Source: an uncultured Collinsella sp. (GTDB lineage: Bacteria; Actinomycetota; Coriobacteriia; Coriobacteriales; Coriobacteriaceae). From it: a stretch of 10,564 bases of DNA. The notes below the pieces were generated by a model. It was given only the letters and a program-made list of their open reading frames with translations, had not been told where the DNA came from and did not search any database. A program made the position numbers and the translations under genes. Positions 5,567 to 10,564 of the stretch are shown here, in pieces. The DNA lies in NCBI GenBank assembly GCA_958450865.1, contig CAUDNY010000016.1, positions 1 to 10,564 on the forward strand, read 5' to 3'. The first letter of the stretch is position 1. Every line of letters begins with the position of its first letter.

Positions 5567-7228
5567 ATGACCAAGCATGTGTTCGTAACCGGTGGCGTGG
5601 TTTCGTCCCTGGGCAAGGGTATCACCGCGGCCTCGCTGGGCCGTCTGCTCAAGTCGCGTGGCTACAAAGTAACGATGCAGAAGGCCGACCCGTATCTGAA
5701 CGTCGACCCCGGTACCATGAGCCCCTTCCAGCATGGTGAGGTCTTCGTTACCGAGGACGGTTACGAGTCCGACCTGGACCTGGGTCATTACGAGCGCTTT
5801 ATTGATGAGAACCTGACCCGCGATTCCAACTTTACGACCGGTGCCATCTACAAAAGCCTAATCGCCCGCGAGCGTCGCGGCGACTTTTTGGGCGGTACCG
5901 TGCAGGTGATTCCTCACGTCACCAATGCCATTAAGGACAAGTTCCGCCGCATCGAGGAGCAGACCGGCTCCGATGTAGTCATCACCGAGCTGGGCGGCAC
6001 GATCGGCGACATCGAGTCGCAGCCGTTTGTCGAGGCCATCCGCCAGTACCGTAAGGAGGCCGGCCCCGAGAACGTCTGCTACATCCACGTGTCGCTCGTT
6101 CCCTATATCGCCGCCGCCCACGAGGTTAAGACCAAGCCCACGCAGCATTCCGTCAAGGAGCTCCGCAGCTTTGGCATCCAGCCCGATATCATCGTGCTGC
6201 GCTCCGACCACCATATCGATGACGCTATCCGCGGAAAGATCGCAAGCTTCTGCGACGTCGACACCGATTGCGTCTTTACCAACGAGGACTGCGCGAGCAT
6301 TTACGATGTTCCGCAGCTGCTTGCCGAGCAGGACTTTGACCTGCGCATTTGCGAGCGCCTGGGTCTGGATCCGCGTGAGCGCGACATGAGCGAGTGGAAC
6401 GAGTTCCTGCGCAAACAGAATCACGCCAACCATCACGCCGACAAGGTGAAGATCGCCGTCGTGGGTAAGTATACGCAGCTGCCCGATGCGTACCTGTCGG
6501 TTATCGAGGCCCTGCACCATGCGGGCGTCTTCTACGATCGCCATGTGGACGTCCAGCTGGTCGACGGCGAGAGTCTTGACGAGCAGAATGTCTCCGAGGT
6601 TCTGGGCGACGCCTCGGGCATCCTGGTCCCCGGCGGCTTTGGCAAGCGCGCCCTGGAGGGTAAGATCCTCGCGGCCGAGTTTGCCCGTGAGCACAAGATT
6701 CCGTATCTGGGCATTTGCCTGGGTATGCAGGTCGCCGTGTGCGAGTTCGCCCGCAATGTCGTTGGCCTTGCCGGCGCCAGCTCCTCTGAGTTCGATCCGG
6801 ATGGCCCGTATAGTGTCATCGATCTGATGAGCTCGCAGGAGGACGTGACCGAGAAGGGCGGCACCATGCGCCTGGGCGCCTATCCGTGCAAGCTCGCCGC
6901 CGATACTCTTGCTCGCGAGGCATATGGCGAGGAACTCGTCTACGAGCGTCACCGTCACCGCTTTGAGTTCAACAACGCCTTCCGTGACCAGCTCGAGGAC
7001 GCCGGTTTGGTTATCTCGGGTCTGTCGCCTGACGAGCGCTTGGTCGAGATGGTCGAGCTGCCGCGCGACGTGCATCCGTGGTATGTGGCAACCCAGGCTC
7101 ATCCCGAGTTCAAGAGCCGCCCGACCAACCCGCAGCCGCTGTTCCGCGAGTTCGTGCGCGCCTCGATCGGCCAGCACGAGGGCGTCGACCGTCTGCAGGT
7201 GACGCCCATGAACCTCGCTACGGACTAA
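5567..7228 (+). CDS. pyrG: CTP synthase (glutamine-hydrolysing)
   Basis: This 553-residue cytoplasmic enzyme makes CTP from UTP, ATP and glutamine. The N-terminal synthetase domain (about 1-270) opens with the P-loop GGVVSSLGKG (9-18) and has the DPGTMSPFQHGEVFV and LGGTIGDIES motifs. The C-terminal class I glutamine amidotransferase domain (about 290-545) has the oxyanion region GILVPGGFGKR, the nucleophile Cys384 in GICLGMQ, and the His512/Glu514 pair in AHPEFKSRP, so both active sites are complete. The length is normal. ATG 5567 has an AGGT-type ribosome site (5555-5558). The leader does not start with the G-rich sequence used for reiterative-transcription attenuation in Bacillus pyrG, so that mechanism is not evident. 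xerD begins two bases after the stop. A pyrG-xerD neighbourhood is also known in other actinobacteria, for example mycobacteria. Confidence 0.98.
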   Translation: MTKHVFVTGGVVSSLGKGITAASLGRLLKSRGYKVTMQKADPYLNVDPGTMSPFQHGEVFVTEDGYESDLDLGHYERFIDENLTRDSNFTTGAIYKSLIARERRGDFLGGTVQVIPHVTNAIKDKFRRIEEQTGSDVVITELGGTIGDIESQPFVEAIRQYRKEAGPENVCYIHVSLVPYIAAAHEVKTKPTQHSVKELRSFGIQPDIIVLRSDHHIDDAIRGKIASFCDVDTDCVFTNEDCASIYDVPQLLAEQDFDLRICERLGLDPRERDMSEWNEFLRKQNHANHHADKVKIAVVGKYTQLPDAYLSVIEALHHAGVFYDRHVDVQLVDGESLDEQNVSEVLGDASGILVPGGFGKRALEGKILAAEFAREHKIPYLGICLGMQVAVCEFARNVVGLAGASSSEFDPDGPYSVIDLMSSQEDVTEKGGTMRLGAYPCKLAADTLAREAYGEELVYERHRHRFEFNNAFRDQLEDAGLVISGLSPDERLVEMVELPRDVHPWYVATQAHPEFKSRPTNPQPLFREFVRASIGQHEGVDRLQVTPMNLATD

Positions 7229-7230
7229 GG

Positions 7231-8172
7231 GTGCCGGCGAATAAGGAACATACCGAAGCTACTCCCTCGTCGCTCGCCGTGGCGGCGGGGGAGTATCTCG
7301 ATTATCTCGCGGTCGAGCGGGGCTTGGCGCGCAACACGATTGTGGCCTATCGTCGTGACCTGACGACGTACTGCGCCTATCTGGAGCGGGCGGGTATTGT
7401 GTCTTTTGAAGAGGTGACCCGTCAGGTCGTGGAGGGCTTTGTCGCCGATCGCCGCGACGGAGGCTATTCCGACGCCTCGGTGGAGCGCGCGCTTGCTGCC
7501 GTGAAGGGCCTGCATGCCTTTTTGGTGCGCGATGGGGCCGTGGCCCAAAACCCGACGGCGGCGTTGCGCCTACCTAAAAAGGCTGAGCGTTTGCCGGAGT
7601 ATCTATCGGTGGAGGATGTCTCGGCGCTGCTCGATCAAGACTTCCCCGAGGGCGAGATGGGACTGCGCGACCATGCCATCTTGGAAGTGCTCTACGGATG
7701 CGGTTTGCGTGTGAGTGAGCTGGTTGGGCTCGATATGGGCGATATCCATATCGACGATGGCTTTGTACTCGTTCGCGGTAAGGGCTCAAAGGAACGCCTG
7801 TCCCCGCTGGTGGGAAGCGCGGCGCGAGCTCTGACGCTCTATGTAACTGAGGGGCGTTCTCGCTTGGCGGCCCATGCCCGCGGAACCGAGACCTCGGCGG
7901 TCTTTTTAAATAAGAACGGACGTCGCCTGTCGCGCCAGGCCGTGCATGCGATATGCGAGCGGTATGGGCGTCAGGTGGGGCTGGTGGGACTCCATCCCCA
8001 CACGCTGCGTCACTCCTTTGCCACCCATATGCTTGCGGGCGGCGCAGACCTCCGTGTGCTACAGGAGATCTTGGGACATGCCGATATATCGACCACGCAG
8101 GTCTACACGCATGTCGACCGAACGCAACTGACCGAGGTCTATCTGGCGGCGCATCCGCTAGCACATCGCTAG
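7231..8172 (+). CDS. xerD: tyrosine recombinase XerD
   Basis: This 313-residue site-specific recombinase should act with a XerC partner at dif to resolve chromosome dimers. An N-terminal core-binding SAM-like domain (about 15-100, containing YLDYLAVERGLARNTIVAYRRDL) precedes the catalytic domain. Catalytic residues are visible: Arg160 in GCGLRVSEL, the lysine-bearing GKGSKERL strand, His257-x-x-Arg260 in HTLRHSFATHML, His283 in LGHADISTTQ, and the nucleophile Tyr292 in VYTHVD. GTG 7231 is the chosen start: it lies two bases after the pyrG stop and fits translational coupling. It lacks a well-spaced ribosome site (AAGG abuts it), so the start is less sure than the gene. Extending upstream would overlap pyrG. 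Placement after pyrG and closeness to the XerD/C pattern favour xerD over an integrase, but XerC cannot be ruled out. Codons are less biased than in the arc genes, suggesting lower expression. Confidence 0.9.
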   Translation: MPANKEHTEATPSSLAVAAGEYLDYLAVERGLARNTIVAYRRDLTTYCAYLERAGIVSFEEVTRQVVEGFVADRRDGGYSDASVERALAAVKGLHAFLVRDGAVAQNPTAALRLPKKAERLPEYLSVEDVSALLDQDFPEGEMGLRDHAILEVLYGCGLRVSELVGLDMGDIHIDDGFVLVRGKGSKERLSPLVGSAARALTLYVTEGRSRLAAHARGTETSAVFLNKNGRRLSRQAVHAICERYGRQVGLVGLHPHTLRHSFATHMLAGGADLRVLQEILGHADISTTQVYTHVDRTQLTEVYLAAHPLAHR

Positions 8173-8205
8173 CACCTCGCTGACCTGCATATCTATAGGT
8201 ATTTG

Positions 8206-8276
8206 GGGACGGGTCCCAGATTGCCGCGGCGTGCTTTTGCGCGCGCATGGGCAATCTGGGGCCCGTCCCATTTTTT
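8206..8276 (+). repeat. 20-bp inverted repeat followed by T6; terminator or REP-like element
   Basis: GGGACGGGTCCCAGATTGCC (8206-8225) pairs with 8250-8269 over 20 bp with one G-U pair and a 24-base GC-rich loop. It is followed by A and six T (8271-8276). Position 34 bases after the xerD stop and the T-run make it a plausible terminator of the pyrG-xerD transcript. The arms are far longer than the other terminators here (11-12 bp), and the GGGGACGGGTCCC start resembles REP palindromes associated with Y1 (RAYT) transposases in other bacteria. That second reading is inference. Confidence 0.7.
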
Positions 8277-8487
8277 GCCACTTGTCGTCGCGGTGGTGGG
8301 CCGCATGTGCCTTGGGTGGGGGAGTTTGGGGGCGATGTGAACGGCATGTAAAGGGACGCAAAAATCGCCTCAAGGTCAACTTGAAGGTTGAGGTTGAAAG
8401 GCGGGGTGCCACAGGTGGCATCCCGCCGTTGCTGTAAACACAACATATTGTGTTTTCGAACATATGATTGGGGGTGTTTTGCAATAT
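8277..8487. other. non-coding stretch with three small palindromes, upstream of mraZ
   Basis: No credible gene is seen on either strand. The stretch holds CCTCAA/TTGAGG (8368-8373 with 8388-8393). It holds a 12-bp stem GGCGGGGTGCCA/TGGCATCCCGCC (8400-8411 with 8416-8427, one G-T pair, CAGG loop). It also holds the operator-like palindrome AAACACAAcataTTGTGTTT (8436-8455). The + strand is G-rich, with TGGGT/TGGGG words at 8313, 8317 and 8327. Long upstream regulatory regions are common ahead of mraZ, but none of these sites is tied to a known regulator. Confidence 0.5.
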
Positions 8488-8491
8488 ATGG

Positions 8492-8550
8492 TGGGTGGAG
8501 TGGTGGGGCGGGGTGGGGGAAAGGGTGGGGAAAGGTGTTGAAAAATGGGG
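8492..8550 (+). promoter_or_regulatory. TGGG(G/T) direct repeats, candidate MraZ operator and G-quadruplex motif
   Basis: TGGGT at 8492 and TGGGG at 8504, 8514, 8526 and 8546 recur at about 10-12 base steps, with a degenerate TGTTG at 8536. MraZ proteins are known to bind tandem TGGG-type repeats on one DNA face upstream of their own operon, so autoregulation is likely here. The same bases contain five G-runs (lengths 4, 4, 5, 3, 4) between 8505 and 8530, separated by 1, 1, 3 and 1 bases, a strong G-quadruplex motif. Confidence 0.6.
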
Positions 8551-8566
8551 CGGTTCCCCATATTAT
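8538..8566 (+). promoter_or_regulatory. mraZ operon promoter
   Basis: TTGAAA (8538-8543) and TATTAT (8561-8566) are separated by exactly 17 bp and match the sigma-70 consensus at 4/6 and 5/6 positions. Transcription would begin near 8573, giving a leader of about 60 bases before the mraZ ATG. Confidence 0.7.
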
Positions 8567-8598
8567 TAATGACGTCGACAGGCGGGGTGGTTCCCCGC
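8547..8598. repeat. duplicated GGGGYGGTTCCCC palindrome flanking the mraZ -10
   Basis: GGGGCGGTTCCCC (8547-8559) and GGGGTGGTTCCCC (8584-8596) differ at one base and lie 37 bases apart. Each is the core of a longer palindrome (ATGGGG/CCCCAT and GCGGGG/CCCCGC). The first fills the promoter spacer and the second sits near the 5' end of the mRNA. They could be operators or small leader hairpins. Confidence 0.55.
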
Positions 8599-8634
8599 GT
8601 ACGTGCCATCTGAGTAACCGAGGGGAGGGCGCAC

Positions 8635-9069
8635 ATGGGAATGACTGGTGCATACGAGCGCAATCTCGATGCAAAAGGTCGTCTGTCCTTGCCTGCACCC
8701 CTTCGCGAGGAGCTTGGAGAGCACGTTCGCGTGTTCAAAGCCCTGGATGTCGATGCTCTGTACGTGTTCTCTGCCGAGGCCTTCGATAAGTGGGTCGAAG
8801 GACTCTTCGCGGGTCGTGAGGGCCACGAGGGTTTTAACCCGCGTGACATTAATGACCAGAAGCTCATGAGGGCGATCAACAAGCGCACCACGTCGATGGA
8901 CGTGGACAGCGCCGGTCGTATCGGTCTTTCCGAGTCTCTCCGCAAGCAGGCGAACCTCGACCGCGAGGTCACGGTTGTGGGCAACTACGACCACCTTGAG
9001 GTTTGGGATCGCGCCGCGGCCGATGAGGACGATGACGATGAGGCCCTGCTGGACCTCTTCTTCTCGTAA
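8635..9069 (+). CDS. mraZ: transcriptional regulator MraZ
   Basis: This 144-residue DNA-binding protein of the AbrB/SpoVT fold usually autoregulates the division and cell-wall cluster it heads. Both MraZ half-domains carry the signature DxxxR: Asp12-Arg16 in NLDAKGRLSLPAPLRE and Asp91-Arg95 in DSAGRIGLSESLRKQ. The family forms ring-shaped oligomers that contact several DNA repeats at once, which fits the TGGG repeats upstream. ATG 8635 follows AGGGGAGGG (8621-8629). An alternative ATG at 8641 would shorten it by two residues. The C-terminus has a notable acidic run at residues 130-136 (DEDDDDE) followed by ALLDLFFS. rsmH begins 20 bases after its stop, the usual mraZ-rsmH order. Confidence 0.96.
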   Translation: MGMTGAYERNLDAKGRLSLPAPLREELGEHVRVFKALDVDALYVFSAEAFDKWVEGLFAGREGHEGFNPRDINDQKLMRAINKRTTSMDVDSAGRIGLSESLRKQANLDREVTVVGNYDHLEVWDRAAADEDDDDEALLDLFFS

Positions 9070-9089
9070 GGGCAAGGCACGGGTAACGG

Positions 9090-10055
9090 ATGGAGCGTGG
9101 GATCTTGACACAAGAATATCGGCATGAACCTGTCATGCTCGGCGAAGTGCTTGAGTCGCTGCGGCTAAAGAGCGGCTCCGTTGTCTGCGATTGCACCCTT
9201 GGCGGTGCCGGCCATTCGGTAAAGATGGCCGCGCAGGTGGGGGAGACGGGCCTTTTGCTCGGCGTCGACCAGGACGACATGGCCCTCGAGGCCGCTGGCG
9301 CCCGTCTGGACCGCGAGGTTCCCGGCGTTCCGCACCAGCTGCTGAAGGGCAACTTCGGCGACTTGGACGAGCTGCTTTGCTCGGCCGAGGTGCCCGGGGT
9401 CGATGGCTTCCTGTTCGATTTGGGCGTTTCGTCGCCGCAACTCGATATCCCTGGCAGGGGCTTTTCGTATAACGAGGACGCCCCATTGGACATGCGGATG
9501 GATCCGGGTAATAACACCTTAAACGCAGCTGAGGTCATCAACACCTATAACGAACACGACCTCGCCCGGATTCTACGCGTCTACGGCGAAGAGAAGTTCG
9601 CCTCGCAGATCGCGCGCGAGATCGTGCGCCGCCGCGAGCAAGAACCGATCGAAACCACCGGCCAATTTGTCGAGATCATCAAGGCGGGTATCCCGGCTGC
9701 CGCTCGTCGGCATGGCGGACACCCGGCCAAGAAAAGTTTCCAGGCCATTCGCATCGAGGTCAATCACGAGCTCGATGTGCTCGAACGAGGGCTTGATGCC
9801 GCCACCAGGTGGCTCAACCCGGGCGGACGTATCTGCGTCATCTCGTATCACTCGCTCGAGGACCGTATCGTAAAGAACCACTTTAAGGAGATGAGCCAGG
9901 GGTGCACGTGTCCGCCGGAGATTCCGGTGTGCGTGTGCGGCAACGTGCCGATACTCAAGGTCATCACCCGCAAACCCTTGGTTGCCCAGCCTGATGAGGT
10001 TGAGCGCAACCCTCGGGCGAGATCAGCCAAAATCCGCGTGGCGCAGCGTCTGTAG
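9090..10055 (+). CDS. rsmH: 16S rRNA (cytosine(1402)-N(4))-methyltransferase
   Basis: This 321-residue S-adenosylmethionine-dependent enzyme (formerly MraW) N4-methylates C1402 of 16S rRNA in the ribosomal decoding centre. Family blocks are complete and in order: EYRHEPVMLGEVLESL (9-24), the SAM-binding DCTLGGAGHS (34-43), LLGVDQDD, FDLGVSSPQLD, RGFSYNEDAPLDMRMD, KKSFQAIRIEVNHEL, RICVISYHSLEDRIVKNHF and the C-terminal NPRARSAKIRVAQ. The length is normal. A short Cys-containing stretch, QGCTCPPEIPVCVCG, lies near residues 270-285, as in many Gram-positive homologues. ATG 9090 is the simplest start. TTG 9105 is an alternative with a better-spaced GGAG (9092-9095) and would start the protein at the conserved T-Q-E-Y-R-H. 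It lies in the mraZ transcript, 20 bases after mraZ. Confidence 0.96.
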   Translation: MERGILTQEYRHEPVMLGEVLESLRLKSGSVVCDCTLGGAGHSVKMAAQVGETGLLLGVDQDDMALEAAGARLDREVPGVPHQLLKGNFGDLDELLCSAEVPGVDGFLFDLGVSSPQLDIPGRGFSYNEDAPLDMRMDPGNNTLNAAEVINTYNEHDLARILRVYGEEKFASQIAREIVRRREQEPIETTGQFVEIIKAGIPAAARRHGGHPAKKSFQAIRIEVNHELDVLERGLDAATRWLNPGGRICVISYHSLEDRIVKNHFKEMSQGCTCPPEIPVCVCGNVPILKVITRKPLVAQPDEVERNPRARSAKIRVAQRL

Positions 10056-10145
10056 GCACGACCGCGCGATATTGGACCTCCCGCTCGCACCATAAACGAA
10101 GCTTAAACACACTACCAACGTACTCGGGATGGGAGGCGGCATATC
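10056..10145 (+). other. spacer between rsmH and the FtsL-like gene
   Basis: This 90-base spacer has no terminator and no convincing promoter, so transcription from mraZ probably continues. CCTCCC (10077-10082) can pair with GGGAGG (10131-10136), the ribosome-binding site of the next gene, which might lower its translation. The 48-base gap makes that uncertain. Confidence 0.3.
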
Positions 10146-10564
10146 ATGGGCTACAACACTTCAAGCGCAGCACTCGCCTATGATATGAACGCCATGCCCG
10201 CCTATCGTGAGACGCCGCAGGCCCCCGTTGCTCCCCGTGAGCAGCGCACGCCGCGCTTTGATGTCTACACGGGCGCGGGCCGTCAGGCAAACCAGGCGGT
10301 AAGCCCGGTTTTCATGAGCGTTCTTAAAACGTTTTGCATCATTGCGGCCATCTTCATGACGATCGGCGTCGCCCGCGTGGCGCTCGCCGGCGTTACGGCC
10401 CAGGTGCTCAACAGCAACGCCGAGCTTACCAACACGCTCGAAAAGGCGACCGATGAGAGCTCCGACCTGGAGGTCATGCATTCGGTCTATGGCGCCGACA
10501 CGCGTATTCGCGACCTTGCGGGCGCTTATGGCATGGTGGAGCCCAGCGAGAGCGTTACACTTGA
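10146..10564 (+). CDS. FtsL-like division protein, N-terminal part (cut by window end)
   Basis: The frame is open from ATG 10146 to the window end, giving 139 complete codons without a stop. GGGAGG (10131-10136) sits 9 bases upstream of the start. The protein begins with a Pro/Ala/Arg-rich, presumably cytoplasmic segment (1-56), then a single hydrophobic span around residues 60-82 (CIIAAIFMTIGVARVALAGV). An extracytoplasmic part follows, rich in Asn, Leu, Glu and Thr (QVLNSNAELTNTLEKATDES), likely coiled coil, and then LAGAYGMVEPSESV near the edge. A small bitopic protein with this topology immediately after rsmH is the standard place for FtsL, a divisome scaffold that works with FtsB/DivIC and FtsQ and helps activate septal peptidoglycan synthesis. 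FtsL is poorly conserved, so the call rests on topology and position. Codon use and spacing fit the same operon. Confidence 0.72.
   Translation, partial: MGYNTSSAALAYDMNAMPAYRETPQAPVAPREQRTPRFDVYTGAGRQANQAVSPVFMSVLKTFCIIAAIFMTIGVARVALAGVTAQVLNSNAELTNTLEKATDESSDLEVMHSVYGADTRIRDLAGAYGMVEPSESVTL

Noticed and set aside
5858..7177. 439-codon minus-strand frame inside pyrG
   Set aside because: It is a shadow of pyrG codon bias with no family resemblance.
7574..8698. 374-codon minus-strand frame spanning the end of xerD, the intergenic region and the mraZ promoter
   Set aside because: It is Pro/Arg/His-rich, matches no family, and crosses several palindromes, a promoter and the start of mraZ.

Overview
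The window is a high-GC chromosomal stretch, with every recognisable gene on the + strand. It probably comes from a gut Coriobacteriia actinobacterium, most likely Collinsella or a close relative. That guess rests on gene content and order (arginine deiminase genes with a YfcC-type carrier, pyrG followed directly by xerD, then the start of an mraZ-rsmH-ftsL division cluster), on the protein sequences, and on strongly C-ending codons in the catabolic genes. No rRNA, tRNA or unambiguous species marker is present, so the genus is an inference.

Region 1 (1-2914) is an arginine catabolism locus. It holds the last codons of arginine deiminase (arcA, including its catalytic Cys), a catabolic ornithine carbamoyltransferase (arcB) and a YfcC/DcuC-type membrane carrier likely to exchange arginine for ornithine. 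Together they would turn arginine into ornithine, ammonia and carbamoyl phosphate. Carbamate kinase, which would make the ATP, is not seen downstream of the carrier. RNA hairpins separate the genes: two between arcA and arcB, a terminator after arcB, a two-tier hairpin before the carrier, and a multi-hairpin 3' region ending in a terminator-like stem.

Region 2 (2915-3266) has no credible gene but is full of long, near-perfect inverted repeats. Region 3 (3267-5445) holds a DUF1846/UPF0371 protein of unknown function and a small winged-helix DNA-binding protein. Each has its own -10 element and terminator, so both look monocistronic.

Region 4 (5446-8172) is pyrG (CTP synthase) with xerD starting two bases after its stop. 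The pyrG promoter region carries a short perfect palindrome and, in the leader, an exact consensus DnaA box.

Region 5 (8173-8634) is a 460-base non-coding stretch. It starts with a 20-bp hairpin followed by T6, continues with further palindromes, and ends in a good sigma-70-type promoter for mraZ. Just upstream of that promoter are G-rich TGGG(G/T) repeats that fit MraZ operators and also form a strong G-quadruplex motif. A duplicated GGGGYGGTTCCCC palindrome flanks the -10.

Region 6 (8635-10564) opens a division and cell-wall cluster: mraZ, rsmH and a divergent FtsL-like single-pass membrane protein cut by the window end.

The coding content is mostly ordinary. The most interesting material is non-coding: the palindrome cluster at 2923-3204, the 8206-8269 palindrome, the mraZ control region, and the pyrG promoter with its DnaA box and nearby winged-helix gene.
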